The notes under the pieces were generated by a model. The model saw only the letters and a program-made list of their open reading frames with translations. It ran no database searches and had not been told where the DNA came from. A program made the position numbers and the translations under genes. A stretch of DNA of 64,000 bases from positions 1,612,001 to 1,676,000 of the forward strand of contig WAID01000006.1 in assembly GCA_016584495.1 (NCBI GenBank). The letters run 5' to 3'. This stretch comes from Celoporthe dispersa. Taxonomy: Eukaryota > Ascomycota > Sordariomycetes > Diaporthales > Cryphonectriaceae. Positions within the stretch are counted from its first letter, which is position 1; each line of letters opens with the position of its first letter. Positions 36,030 to 48,424 of the stretch are shown here, piece by piece.

Positions 36030-37739
36030 AGACACTGAAGGGCTGCGCAAACAAAAAGTCTTGACATCATTGGTGTTGATCCGAATTTCTCAGACGGGTA
36101 CTTTTAGAGAGAGATTGAGAGCTAGTGCACTTCGGAGTATCGGGCTGCCGGGGCCGTCGTGGGCTCGTGGGTAGAAAATCTGTGAAATATCCATTTCCAA
36201 AGGTTGCTTACGACGGTATAGATGGGGTGTTGTTGCCTTTTTGCTCACGAGGCAGCCGGGGATGAATGCCGGATGTGTGCATCCTGTGTAGCATTCATGC
36301 AGGGTCTGGATCTTCGCAAGCCCTCCTACTATCTGACCGTCGTTCACCACGCAGGATGCAGATCCGCTTGATTTCCGATCACCTTCGCAGAAGGCTTCTC
36401 CAGGCCCCCCGGGGACGTCGGCGCACGGGGTATCTTTCAAAATGAGACCGACCGGGATGTTTATTTACGGAATGGCCGAGGTTGTATCAGACAGCTTCGT
36501 GGAACGGATACAACATAGTAAGGTTTACATTTATAAAGTCTGTTAGGTATAACAGACGAACGCGAAGCAAGCGGTGAAAGAGGTCCTGGCGCGGGGCCCG
36601 ACTATACCAACCAAACTCCAAGCCTTCATTTGAGGAATTACTACGTACTATGGTACTGGGTCCGGTCCTCATGCTGGAGGATAGCAGGGTAATTGACGTT
36701 AATTGCAGCAGTTAAGTGCCTCAGCAGGCAGGTTAACATGGCACTATAGTAATCTGGGAGTACACCCTTGCATCATCTCAAACCCGTCTCCCTCCCCGTC
36801 TCTCCTCGGGGACATGGATCAAAGTATGAAGGACCCGGGTCGCAGGATGCCTGTGTCAACTCCCACATGTCAAATGCAGGTACAGCAAAATCAGCCATGC
36901 TTTTGTCCCGAGACGGTATCCACGGAGGAATTTTCAGCCCCCAGTGTTTACTTTGGGAGGCCTAGCTAGCATCTTCGCAAGAGAGGACCTGGAAAGCTTC
37001 AGATGGCATCCCCACCAAGGCTCCACCCAGAGCAAGACTAACAGACAGAAGGGGTTTTTTTTCTCCTCACAGAGCTTCACCCACTAAGCCCCCTAGTGGT
37101 GCAGTAGTTTGCACGCTGGGAGGAATTTATCCGCTGAATTTACTGTGCAGTTCCTGGTCACAGAGAAAATATGAGCTTTGGACCCCACTGCCAAAGATGA
37201 CCCCCCTCTCCTTCGTTTTATCCTTCGGTCGCCCATACTGCGAAGAATGTATACGTCCGTGATCTGATTGGGCAGTCGATCACTGATAAAATGGCTCTCA
37301 TACCATGGTCTAGGACCTGCTGCGATCAACCCTCCCGAACGTCTTCGCATCATGCTGTGGAGTTGTATCAAGCCGTGGGACCTCGTCCGTTCCCCGCCGC
37401 GCCCAACCTTGAAGGTTGCAGCTGGCCTTGCTGGCTTCCTTGGCAGAGCACTGACTTCGAGAAGCCGGGAAGTATGCTGGACATAATAGTGGCGCCCGGT
37501 CTTCAGCGCATGTCAACATGGGATAAAAGCGGTAATTGCTCCTTGTCCAGCCGTCCCTAGGGCGTTCCAGCAAGGTCAGGGGAGGGACGCTGCCTCAACT
37601 ATGTAGTTCACATAATCACATAATACCAGACATCTTGGCTCTTTAACGCCTTGATCGCATCTTTTAGTCTTTTTTGGACTGATGATGCTCCAGCTCCCCA
37701 TGCTGGACCATCTACAGCATCCTCATCTCAGAGCTCATC
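36030..37739. other. Intergenic, 1.7 kb
   Basis: No recognisable gene; all ORFs are short and lack family similarity or plausible splice joins. Probably the promoter of the 7TM-RGS gene at its right end, where a T-rich stretch lies at about 37665-37677. Confidence 0.45.
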
Positions 37740-39925
37740 ATGGCGGAACTGCAGCCCAGCATCGACGTCACTGGCGTGCACACCTTCTGGATAGCTTTCT
37801 GCTGCTGCTGGTCGGTCATCCTGGCAGTCGGCATGGGTTTCCTCTGGACTCGCCGTCACGTGCCGCTGGTCAAGGTTCGGGGTATAGGTCTGTCCTTTGC
37901 AGCCATTGCGTCCCTTCACATGTACTGGATAGCAGTGGAAATTGCCACAACCGTGACAAACTTTCCTGCCGAAGCGCAATACTGGATAATGGGGCTTTAC
38001 CTACCAATCGGTATTGCCTTGTTCCACGCCTCGAACAGTCGTTTCCTCCACGTGGCGAAGCAACAGAAGAAATTTATCCGAGGCGATGTTGGAAGTAGCC
38101 ATGCTTCTCCCAAGACACGGAACTTTGGATGCTTCAGTGTTCGAATGACCCACACCACAAAGCTGCTCGGCTTGGTTGGAATTGGCATATGCATCCAGGT
38201 ATGTGTTCAGCAGCTGGAATTCCAGCAGTGAGAGTCAATAGCAAACAACTGACCTAATTAGATACTGCTCACAGTCATCATGTTCCTCTTGTCTCGAAAG
38301 TTCCACCCGTCTTTTGGTGTTCCCGGCACCGAAGTTTCGGGAAATCCTTGGGAGGTCAATCAGAAACAAGCCACAGGCTGGGAATGGTGAGGTCTTCCAT
38401 CCACGGCCGCTGTACTCAGTGTCTCCAGCTAACCCCATTGTCTCACAAGGTGGCCGTCGCTGGTCTGGCAATTCTTCTGGTCATGGGTTGTCGCACCAGT
38501 TATTCTCTGGAGAGCAAGGAACATTCATGATACCCTTGGTTGGAGGACGCAGACCATTGCTTGCTGTCTTGCGAGGTGCGTCGGATAGCCCGGGCTGGCT
38601 TTGGTGGACATGAGAGCCCTCGCTAACTGATGATGACAGTCTGCCTGCCACGCCGATGTGGCTTATTGCACTATATGTCCCGTCAATGGCTAGCGTCAAC
38701 GCCCGCTGGTTCCCTCCGCAATGGTGAGTAGGGAACACTCTCCTGAGATTTTCTGCAGCCAAAGTGTTCTATTTAGGCCTCGCGGAGAAGCACTCATTCG
38801 CCTAGGTAGCTGCTAATGAAGACTTGGCAGGATCGCAATCTCCATCATGCTCCTGGAGATCTTCACCGTCTTTGTCCCTTGCTGGCAGGCTTTCAAGCAC
38901 CAATCGTTGCAACAGGAAACCCTCGACATGATTTCAGCTTGGGAGTCCAAGTATGTTGCTGAAGACCCTTCGTCTGGTACGAGCTCGTCAGGGGCTACGG
39001 CGTCATCGTCAAAGAAACCCTGGTCCTTAGTGACATCCCTGGGGGACGCAGCAGGACCTAGGAAGTCTGACGTGCCCTCATACTCGGGCCAAAGCCTGCT
39101 GACTATGGCGGCCCTGGAACAACTATTAAACGACAACCCGGAACCTCTTCGATGTTTCTCAGCACTGAAAGATTTTTCCGGAGAAAACGTGGCCTTCCTA
39201 GCAGCTGTTTCTGTATGGAAGAAAGGCTACCCTGAAAACCCAGACGAGGAAGCGAGGAGGGAAGCATTCACCAGGGCCCTGCACATTTACACGGACTTTA
39301 TCAGCCCGCGAACAGAGTTCCCTGTCAACTTGTCTTTCCATGATATCAAGGACATCGAAGCAGTCTTTGGCGGAGCCACCAGAATATTGTACGGCACTGA
39401 AGAGCCAGCCCTCAACCCGATATCACAGTTCGGAACCCAGAACTGGCTGAAGCAGGTACCTACACCGCAATCACAGGACTCCCAGAGAAGGATTCTCTCG
39501 AAAGGGAGCCTGATCGAGCTGCGGTCGTCTTTGGCCAAGATATCATACGTAAGCAATCATTCCCTGCGTCTCAGCTCCGCGTCTCCACCTGCTCTCAAAG
39601 TCAGGCTGAGGTGAAGAGCTTGCTTCAAAATGCCTCATCCTCTTTTCGGGCCTCTTGCAAGGCTGGTTGCATCTCCCCCAGATCTGTGATCAACGGTATG
39701 CTGACTGTAATTCTGTCAAAGTGGGGTGAGATTCCAGAAAGTTTCGACGGCACTATCTTCGACCGGGCAGAGAAAAGTGTCAAGTACTTGGTCCTTACAA
39801 ATACCTGGCCAAAGTTCTTGCAAGACAGGAGCAGTCAGGATATGCCTCTGAGGAGTAGTAGCTCGAGCGGACAGAGTGATTCTTGGGCAGCTCGCATAAC
39901 GAGGCTCCTCTCATGCGAGATCTGA
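37740..39925 (+). CDS. Seven-transmembrane RGS protein (GprK/MoRgs7-type)
   Basis: Combines a GPCR-like membrane domain with a regulator-of-G-protein-signalling (GTPase-accelerating) domain. Exons 37740-38198, 38262-38386, 38450-38575, 38640-38723, 38831-39548, 39605-39925; 611 codons (610 aa), no break. Exons 1-5 encode hydrophobic helices (about residues 15-290), including FWIAFCCCWSVILAVGMGFL, FAAIASLHMYWIAVEIATTV, LVWQFFWSWVVAPVILW and IAISIMLLEIFTVFVPCW. A Ser-rich linker is followed by the RGS box: ALEQLLNDNPEPLRCFSALK, FSGENVAFLAAVSVWKK, and FDRAEKSVKYLVLTNTWPKFL at the end. The box is split by a long insertion (about 39440-39720). The acceptor of the last intron is the least sure, and the insertion could hide another intron. 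Members tune G-alpha signalling in growth, carbon sensing and pathogenicity. Confidence 0.88.
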
Positions 39926-40798
39926 AGGACAGTGCGCATTAATCAACTCTAATGAGAACCTAATACAATATCACAAATTCAACAAGACGATGAATTATAT
40001 CGTGGCTTGTAATAAAGGTAGACGGCTACCAGGCTCAGCGCTAGGGAATACGCTGATCTCAAGGGCTGCAACAAACTCGGGTATCCGTGCCAGCCGGTGC
40101 GTAGATAGACGTTTCAGTCTGGCCACATGTATTAGCAGAAAGCCGATGACCGCTTAAATACATCTTGCACATTGTATGTACGTGTCAAGTGGTTCCTGAT
40201 GAAAGGGTTCCTGTCAACATCGAGGCCCAAAGAATGCATGTAAGTGCACGATCAGCGCCTTTCGCACTCATGAACCCTGGTTTCCGTCCGTTTAGGACAG
40301 ATGCATTTATGATAGCCGCCGCTTTCTCCTTTGACAGGGCAGAACATGCATTTGAAACGGTAGTAGGGTTTCCACACAATCAGAATGCTGCAGGATATGA
40401 GACCCTCAGTTCATGAGCATGGGCCCGGGCAGTGAATCTGGGTATAATACATCTCAAGAAGTATTCTTTAAACCGTGAATGGAAAAAATGAAGCAAGAAA
40501 CCAAAAGGAAAAAAGCAAAAGTGGGGAAATGCGGCCCCTGCTTAGAACGTCGTTGATGTTCTCAAACCATGCTGACTAAACAACCTTATCTTATCAGCTC
40601 GGTGCTACGGTGCAATCTTGCGGTAGCCCTTTTCTTTTCCTTTTTTTTTTTATCCTCTTCCTCTTGGCTCTGTTTTCTCGTGCTGGCGCCCGCAGTTTCC
40701 AAACAAACAACCAACAACTCCTCTCACAAGTCGCCTCCTCATACCGCCGCCGTATATCACAACGACAAAATAGCCTACCCAAACCGAAAATCACAGGC
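39926..40798. other. Intergenic with pyrimidine-rich leader
   Basis: 0.9-kb spacer. Its right end (about 40626-40680) is a strongly pyrimidine-rich C/T tract, common in leaders of highly expressed fungal growth genes, just upstream of the small basic protein. No other gene. Confidence 0.45.
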
Positions 40799-41050
40799 AT
40801 GGCCCAAGGCGCGATTAAACAGAAAGCCAAGCCCTCACCGGCCGCACGGGCTAAGCAGACCAAGGGCTCGAAGGTCAAGAAACAAAAGTCCACCAAGGCC
40901 GACAAGCTACAGAAGAAGTACACATCAGGAATGGTCGCCCAGACAGAGAAGCTGCTGGGCGAGCGCGCCGGGCACCTCGAGCTGATCGGCAAGGGAAAGA
41001 AGGCCAAGAAGGACGAGAAACACAAGGGCGGCTCGAGGAAGTTCGGCTGA
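40799..41050 (+). CDS. Small basic UPF0390/DUF2462 family protein
   Basis: Single-exon 83-aa protein very rich in Lys, Gly and Ala. The N-terminus MAQGAIKQKAKPSPAARAK, the central SKVKKQKSTKADKLQKKY and the C-terminal HKGGSRKFG match the eukaryotic UPF0390 (DUF2462) proteins, including the mammalian Leydig cell tumour 10-kDa protein homologue. The ATG at 40799 is chosen because it starts the conserved block; upstream in-frame sequence is pyrimidine-rich leader. Function is unknown; the charge suggests nucleolar or RNA association. Confidence 0.88.
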   Translation: MAQGAIKQKAKPSPAARAKQTKGSKVKKQKSTKADKLQKKYTSGMVAQTEKLLGERAGHLELIGKGKKAKKDEKHKGGSRKFG

Positions 41051-42949
41051 GCTCGATCGCATCGCAGTCCAGCGCAGGATTCTCGTGTGGCCGACCTGAT
41101 GTGGGCTGTCTGGACACCGTCAGCGGTTCGACCTGCACGCCAGCATGATTGGTCGGTGAAAATTCGAGGGCTTCGGCTACTAAGCTCATACACCCCTGAG
41201 GTGGATCAGGAACGTGGGAGAAGCTGGATCATAATCTCTGACAAACCGTCGGATTCCGAGTGACACTCTTCTACAGCTCCGTCAGGCACTGGGACGCGCG
41301 GCTGGATGATTGAGGATAACTCCTCCAAGGGAACCGTATACGAGCCTAGCCGGGAGGAACCATGTGAACTGAGAGGGGCGGGGATCGTGCTCGCATCGAG
41401 CAGTAGAACTCAGCAAGAGCGGTCGACCCCTTGTTTAGGCTCCATCGCAGAGAGCCTTCAGTCCTCTGCTCCCGACGAGTGGATGAAGTTGTTCGAGGCA
41501 AAGGGTTTCCAGAAATCTGTGGAGACTGCGTGGTGGGTACACGTCTTCAAACGACCGAGGACATGACTAGAAATAGAATCGGGAATGAAACACGATCGCC
41601 CTCTCTCGATCGTCTCCTGGCGCCTCTAGAAAGCGATGGTCCAACCTCGGATGGCAACAAGCGGACTCTTTGCTCGCTGATACCAACCGAGGGTCTTGGT
41701 GAAGACCATCATGAATCAAGCGCGACTGCATTCAACGCCCGTTGGCTACAGGGCTCCAGGGGCCGTGTTGGACCCAGAATGTCGGGTCCGCCTTGCATAT
41801 CCGAGATTACGTGCCGTCAACAAACAAACCTAACCGCAGAGCTGGGTCGCTGATGACCGCCCCGAGAATCCGGTACAGACGCGGTTGGTTGGAGCGGGAG
41901 GGATGTGAGACCTCGAATAGCCCAATTCGGCTATCAGAATTCTTGACAGTGAATCGCAGACCTACACACTGCCTACCCGGAGAGTACTCGCCCTCAGAGA
42001 CGGAAAAATACCCTGAGCATGAAGATTAATGTTTTGAGTTCAGCGATTGAGCGTCCAAGTGTCTGCGTATGGCCGAGAACGCCGACACTGCTTGACTTGT
42101 CAGGGACCACTTTTCGATCTCCAACAAGCCCCCCCTTGTCATGCATCGTCGGCAATCGCCCATTTTGTCCTAGATGACCTGAAACGTTCAAAGCTTCGCT
42201 GGCGACGGTATATCGACGACTCGCTCATGATATGTCTGCAGGGAGCAGGAGGCAGGATACTTCCTGGGAGCGCTCACCGCTTATGCATACTTCGTAAGCA
42301 ACAAAATAAGATCGACCCGAGGCTATTCGCTCCCCTGTCATCGACCTAGGCTAGCCACAGCCAGGACTCAGCTCAGAGTCTCGCTGGACTTGCGGGAGGC
42401 GAATTTGCACAGTGGTGCTCCAGCCGAGACTGGAAATCTGCCGTTGTCGTTTTTTCGGACCATTGAGCTCAACACGTTGCTGCTGTAGATACAGTCCAGG
42501 TCTGGTGCCCGCTCGTCAGCGGAAGTGGATATTTCCTTCTCGAGTAGATCGGGATCGTTTCATAGGTGGTAGCACAGATCTCTGGAGTGCGATCTGAATC
42601 TGCAAGCTCACGCAGTACCACCGAATTCCTGGGAAGAGCACCCCGGCGGAACCGCGGGCCACAGCGGCAGGCTCCGCTTGACCCAGCTCTTTGGGTCCCT
42701 GGTACTTTTGTAGAGAGTCAGGAAGTTTGACAGTCGGGTGCTCTCTTCTGGGGCGCCCTATTGGGCCTTCTCGATAATCACTGGGCCCTAGCACCTGAAA
42801 TTGCTGTATCATGCGGACCATAGACTTTCTCCCGGTCCCTTTTCCCTCATCGCTTTGGGGTTGTCAGTTGCAGACCGCCCTTCCTCCCACGACTGGACCG
42901 CCATCCGACACAGGCGATCATCAGGCTGCGTGCAACTGGGGTGGCAGCC
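41051..42949. other. Intergenic, 1.9 kb
   Basis: Several short overlapping ORFs on the plus strand (41306-41566, 41431-41853, 42047-42349) show no family similarity and cannot be joined into a convincing gene. May hold a degraded gene or the methyltransferase promoter. Confidence 0.4.
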
Positions 42950-44307
42950 ATGGCAAACAATCCGAACAGGCGCAGCCTTGGGGTTTTCAACACCGATGAG
43001 GCCTCTCTGGCCGACTTCGACTTTACCTTCACCGAGACTCTGACAAGTAATGAGCCTGTAAGCTCCCGTCTGTCCTCGTCGTCACGGTTCCCACGCATTT
43101 ATCCTAACTTTGACCTTCCCTGTAGGCCGAGGCACTGCCGTGAGTTTTCATGATTGCGTTAGTACAATGTCTGCAATCCCTTGTTGGCTGAGTTTGTTTT
43201 AGAGACACACAATCGGTGACAGAAAGCGTTCTCGCCTCCCGTGAAGAGAATGGACGAACCTACCATACCTACAGAGAAGGAGGTCAGCCTGACGTTCCAG
43301 CCTGCCATCGGTTTAGACCCAGACATCCTCTTTGCTCCCCCTTTCTGACCGGACCTGTATCTAGCATACTGGTTCCCCAACGACGCAGAAGAGGTAGAAC
43401 GACTGCGCATCATGCACGAGATCATAAGGAGAGCCATGGGCGACGTGAACGGACATGCTCCCTGGACCCAGACAAACTACCCGCGACGCGTCCTCGACGT
43501 GGGCACCGGAACGGGAGACTGGTGCTTCGACTTTGCGGAAGAGTTCCCCCAGACAGAACTCATCATCGGTACCGACCTGTCCCAGATCCAGCCGCCAGAG
43601 ACGCCGCCCAACGTTGTCTTCTGCATCGACGACTCCTCCCAGGAGTGGCTCGACACCGACCTCGACTATGTGCACACACGCTGTACCAACGGGTGCTGGG
43701 AGGACATCTTCGGCCAGATCATCCAGCAGGCCTTCGACAAGCTGAACCCGGGCGGCTGGCTCGAGTGCCAGGAGCCTGACATGGAGCTGCACTGCGACGA
43801 CGGGACCATGCCCGAGAACCACGCCCTCCAGCAGTGGGTGGAAGAGCTGTACCGCCTGAGCCGCATAGCAGGCAAGCCCATCGACAACGCGCGGCGGCTG
43901 CGAGGCTGGTTCGAGCAGGCTGGCTTCGAGGATGTCCAGGAGAGGGTCTTCAAGGTACCGACGTGCGCCTGGCCAGAGGAGAGGAGCCAGAGGGAGCTCG
44001 GCTTCTGGATGGAAGAGATGCTCTCCAGCCACGTCTCGGGGATCAGCAGGGCATACCAGTCGCGGGTGAACGGGGTCTCTATTGAAGAGCACGAGGTAAG
44101 TCCTCCTTCCACCTGTCCTGATTTGTGTTTCCGTGGCTGATCATTATGTTTCGATGTGGCCCCTAGTTGTCGTTGATCCCTGTCAGGACAGCTCTCCGGA
44201 ACAGAAATGCACATACTTACATGCGCCTTCACGTCGTAACGGGTCGAAAGCCGGGTCTGAGCAACGACCGATACAGACTGAACATACCAGAGCCAGGGGG
44301 AGCATGA
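42950..44307 (+). CDS. LaeA-like SAM-dependent methyltransferase with a 14-nt microexon
   Basis: Class I methyltransferase of the large fungal LaeA-like group, whose founder is a nuclear global regulator of secondary metabolism and development; most paralogs are uncharacterised. Exons 42950-43057, 43126-43139, 43203-43282, 43365-44095, 44167-44307; 358 codons (357 aa), no break. N-terminal landmarks GRTYHTYREG and AYWFPNDAEEVERL are the family entry pattern. SAM motif I is RVLDVGTGTGDWCFDFAEE; then GTDLSQIQP, NPGGWLECQE and RGWFEQAGFEDV; the tail VRTALRNRNAHTYMRLHVV is also typical. Exon 2 is only 14 nt; with it phase is kept through three junctions, without it the frame is lost. It is better described as LaeA-like than LaeA, because the N-terminus is not the LaeA one. 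Confidence 0.92.
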
Positions 44308-44831
44308 AGTCGGGGAAAAAAACCTGCAGATGACACCGCGAGCGATCGAGGCAGCCAAAAAGCCCGGATCGAAACCTTTCAACACTGATATTCTACTTCC
44401 AAATGCGTTCGGCAAGACAAGACCACACACATCAGGCTATAGAAATAGAACACGCCAGTTGGGTTCAGGAGTTTTGGTGGATAGTGCATTGTTTATGTGT
44501 ACTCTTATACATTCCTTTGGCGTCAGAGATTCGACATGGTGTCCAGAGGAGAGAAAAGAAGAGAGAGAGAGAGAGAGAGGACCTACTAGGCTGACAAAAA
44601 GAGGGTTGTTGGGTAGATGGGGAAGGATACAGGTAAACAAACGAGAAATATCAATACGCATGCTCCATTCGTTCACGGGTGCTAAATTAGTAGGTAGGGA
44701 CTGAGTACTGCTAAGTACGAGCAAATCACATGCTGCAATTATGGTCTCCGGGCTGTGCACATGACGTTCCTGTGTATGTATCCACAACTTCGGAAGGACA
44801 TTAGTTAACATGCCCATCATCGTCGCAGCAC
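44308..44831. other. Intergenic between convergent genes, with (GA)n
   Basis: 0.5-kb spacer holding the 3' regions of the methyltransferase and the cupin gene. A (GA)n microsatellite lies at about 44560-44579. Confidence 0.6.
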
Positions 44832-45437
44832 CTACACGTCCTTCCTGACAGCCCACTCCAGCGTCTTCGCCGTATCATCGCCTAACAGCTCCGTCAACCC
44901 AGCCCTCGCCAGAAAGTCATGGTCACAGTACTCAAACCCCGGAACCACCGTCTCTGAAACCAACAAGCCCTCCTCGCTCCCCTGTGCCCCCTCCGCATCC
45001 GGCAGCAGGAAGCTAGCCTTGTTGATGTTCTCCTCTACGATCCGCTGCAGCCGCTCACCCCGAGCCATATCCTGTCCCACCACAAAGGCCTCAATCCTGC
45101 CACCCTCGTGCATGAGCACGTACCGGCCTCGGCCCTTGTGTAGCGTGTAGACCGTCCGGGCCCGATTACGGAAGAAGTTGCCCTGCGGTGAGCTAGGCGT
45201 CAGCAGGTAGAAGATGCTGGTGCTGGCGTCCCGGACCTTGGCATCGAAGCCCGGGCGCTGGGGCACGAGCGATATGGTCTTCTCGGAGGCTGTGTCGAGG
45301 GGGAAAGGCGACGCGATTAGCAGAGGGTCCCAGTCCGTCTCGACAAAGTAGCCTCCCTCGATATGCGGGAGCATGTTGAGGCTGGCTCTGATGGAGGTGA
45401 CGCGGCTGGGCCCGGGAACAGCCGGACGAGGCGTCAC
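44832..45437 (-). CDS. Cupin_5 / DUF985 family protein, 5' end uncertain
   Basis: Small beta-barrel cupin of about 200 aa, family function unknown. The family entry MLPHIEGGYFVETDWD is followed by STSIFYLLTP, HKGRGRYVLMHEGG, the LQRIVEENINKASFLLPD barrel strands, the VPGFEYCDHDF block and the end TELLGDDTAKTLEWAVRKD. The upstream residues belong to the family (ASLNMLP), so translation starts before the first in-frame ATG (the Met of MLPHIEGG). Just upstream of 45437, on the gene strand, is a poly-T run ending in AG, a perfect 3' splice site, so a short first exon with the ATG probably lies further upstream; I could not find it with confidence. It is convergent with the LaeA-like gene. Confidence 0.8.
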   Translation of the reverse strand: MTPRPAVPGPSRVTSIRASLNMLPHIEGGYFVETDWDPLLIASPFPLDTASEKTISLVPQRPGFDAKVRDASTSIFYLLTPSSPQGNFFRNRARTVYTLHKGRGRYVLMHEGGRIEAFVVGQDMARGERLQRIVEENINKASFLLPDAEGAQGSEEGLLVSETVVPGFEYCDHDFLARAGLTELLGDDTAKTLEWAVRKDV

Positions 45438-45438
45438 T

Positions 45439-45459
45439 AAAAAAAAAAAAAAAAAAAAA
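45439..45459. repeat. Poly(A) run of about 21
   Basis: On the minus strand it is the polypyrimidine tract immediately before the likely acceptor of the cupin gene. Confidence 0.85.
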
Positions 45460-46100
45460 GGCGTCTCGCCAGTCCTTGGATAAGGCCTAGGTGATGAGAT
45501 ACGGGTGTGTTGTTTGAGGGAAGGATGGAAATCCAGTGGCTGTTTTTAAACACCAGATGATTGTCGGTGGAAGACTGTGAAGCAGCACTTGGGAATCTGA
45601 CTGAGCGGGCGGTCGAGTGAGACCTAAGATTTCTAATTCGAATGAACCATATTTGCTATTTACTCTTTTTTTCAACATGGCAATGGAGCTGTCCATCAGA
45701 GCAACGTTTTAATAGGCTGAGTGAAGACACGTCTTACCTCCTCTATACTTTACACTTCGTTGGCTGTGGATCGAGCTGCTCGCCACGATGGGTGCATATA
45801 GCAGGGCTTCAAGGATTTAAGTATCCAGCGTATCCAGCTATTTACGTACTCAAGTATTTACTTAGTAGCCATCAAGGTGATTTTTTTTTGGTAACAATTT
45901 TTTAGACCCTTCTTATCATGTAGTTTGCCTTATTCTTATTCAGGGCTTTAAGAAAAAATGCTATGATATGACATGGCGCAAGGGCTATTTTTCATCGTAC
46001 ACAATTGAAGCACTTGTAAGGTCCAAAAACACGTCTGGAAGAGTTGGATGGCAGGGGAGCAGATGCCATCTAAGATGATTGATATTCAGCAACCGTGGAA

Positions 46101-46128
46101 CTGTGTGTGTGTGCGTGTATGAGTGAGT

Positions 46129-46168
<40 letters not shown>
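46101..46168. repeat. Compound microsatellite (TG)n-(GAGT)n-(GA)n
   Basis: (TG)n at about 46101-46117, three GAGT units, then an uninterrupted (GA)n of about 17 units to 46168. Confidence 0.9.
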
Positions 46169-46172
<4 letters not shown>

Positions 46173-48382
46173 GTCAGACGCTGACAAGCCTCCGGGAAAC
46201 CCAGATCTGGTGCCCAGTCATATTTCCAGCAGCAAAGCACTCGTTTGAAGTTACCACACAGTTCGGTAGAAATCTGTTCTATATAAACATAAGCCAGAAT
46301 GACCCACCTGGTGATCATTCCTGCAACATGTTCACCTTGACAGATGCATGGATAGGGAGATTGTGTGTAAGTAGGCTGAAAAATGACCTGGGCCGTGGGC
46401 AAGTAAGTGATTCGAAAGGTCTCCACAAACCATTGAGCGATAGTGGCTAGATAGGTCATTTCACCAGTTATGGTCTCGGCAACTTGGATCAAGAGCCGTG
46501 CACGCAGTGCAGTGGTCGAGGTGTACTATAGGATACAGTTCCCCGGAGTCTTTGGCCGCTATAGGTAACTGTTTTATCAATCATAGCCTCTGCGAGCCTT
46601 GGTTTCTTTTTTCTTCTTCTTTCTTTCTTTCACTTTTGCTTCCCTAAGATACTTAATATTCCTATAATCTTTATTACGACAGAGCATGAAAATAGTCTAC
46701 ATGCTACATGCAGGAATGTAGTTTCTGATGGTTACTGAGGGACGGTCATGAAGAGTGTTACTGCGATTGAGTCTCGAAAAATTCATATGCACCCAGTCTC
46801 TCAGTCAAGCCAGTCTTATGATGGGATTGATAAGTGATACTAAAATCAGCTCGCCTGTGGTTTGTTTGATCAAGGCCTTGGGCTGGTGGGTTGACCGCTG
46901 GTGAAGATATCGCTGGCCGCCTTTGCTAACATGAGAGACCTGCTAGCTCCCCGCCTACCTTGAGATATGCTGGGCAGCGTCTTTCAGTAACCTGGCAAAG
47001 AGGATACGTTGCCACCCTTTCGATCACCGACGTATCATACAAGTTGTCATGAGAGTCCCAATTGCTTCGTGTGATGGACCCCACCCCCATTTGGGCACAT
47101 TCAGAAGACCTCTTTCCGGAGTGCACGCCTTTTCTTGTTGCGGACAATCTCAAGGGAGGCCTGAGACTGTCGTCCCGAGCAGTATCTATTTTTAGAGGAC
47201 CCTTGCGTATCAATATACTTGTGAGGTTTGAGTCTTCCTCTTCTTCCTTTTTTTCTAATAGAAAATAAATGAAAAGAATAAGAAGAAGGGCTCGGTATCT
47301 GTACCTGAGGATGTGCTGCAGTCTCTTTGCGGGAGTTAGTGGCCAGCAATAATCATTCCCAGACTTTCCAGCTCTTTGTTTGAGTTTGTGTTGATGACAA
47401 TCTTTAGTGCAGAGCAAAGAGGGGCCTTCGGAGCGTTCCGTCCAGCCTCACGATCCCAGGCAGGGCCTTCATCGTTGCTGGTCGCGTCTACACACCAGAC
47501 AGGCTCTGCTGGAACCCTTCCATATAACTTGCACACATGTAGGCAAGAACATGGTCCTTAAGCTTACGTACATGTTACTAGTATTCCAACAAAGAACTGG
47601 CTGACTGATGATGCGTTTGACCCTGTTCAGATACCCGATACCCCTTTTGCGGTGTGCTGTGTCAGGCTCAGCTAGGAATTGCCCAAGATTCCGCATTCGG
47701 GCGGCGACGATGCCGATATGGGGCTGCACATCCGTGTAATTCGGATATTAAAAGTATAATAATTATACTTTTTCCTTTCCTTCTACGCGAAAAGGGATCA
47801 GGACGGGCTCAGGTGCATCCCTATGCTTCTCGTATCTCGATTGTCGTTCCCAAGAGAGTCAGCCTCAGGACTGTGGTCTGGGCGAGGCAAAATGTTAATA
47901 ACGGCGTCGATGTTGATGAGATAAAGTTAGGAGGTGAGCATAGTACTTACCAAGCCCCTTTTTGTAGCTCCAAGGTACTAAGCACTCGAGGCACCGGGTC
48001 GCTTCTGCCGTGGATGCTTAGTGCTACACACGCTGTTGTAGCCAGTGGGGGCGGAAGGTCAGGGGGCTTCTCTAGCGAGCTCTAGTGGGACCCCAGCCGC
48101 GTGTTCCAGGAGGGTTGGTAGTGCTGCTCGTGTGCTGCTCCAATCTCGCTGAGGGAGCAAGACTCTGTGCCAATTCTTTTCTGCAGCCTTCGTAGTGGCC
48201 ACACCTACCATAGTGCGCCCTCTTCAGGGCATCAGGCTCACGCCCGGCGCTCCTTCGATCGTCATCCTTCAGGCCCTCTTACCTGATTCTGTCGTGCTCA
48301 TTTCCCGTTTTGCAGATGCACACCATACATGCATGCAGCCAGTTCCTGTCTTCTTCTTCTTCTTTTTCTCTCGCCCCGCTTC

Positions 48383-48383
48383 T

Positions 48384-48424
<41 letters not shown>
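48383..48424. repeat. Compound microsatellite (CT)n-(GT)n
   Basis: About 13 CT units passing straight into about 8 GT units. It generates several spurious Ser/Leu- or Cys/Val-rich ORFs in both directions. Confidence 0.9.

Noticed and set aside
41306..42349. Cluster of short plus-strand frames between DUF2462 and the methyltransferase
   Set aside because: Cannot be joined by plausible introns into one protein and none resembles a known family; left as spacer.
46101..46168. CRISPR-like or satellite array
   Set aside because: It is a plain microsatellite with no spacers; the genome is fungal.
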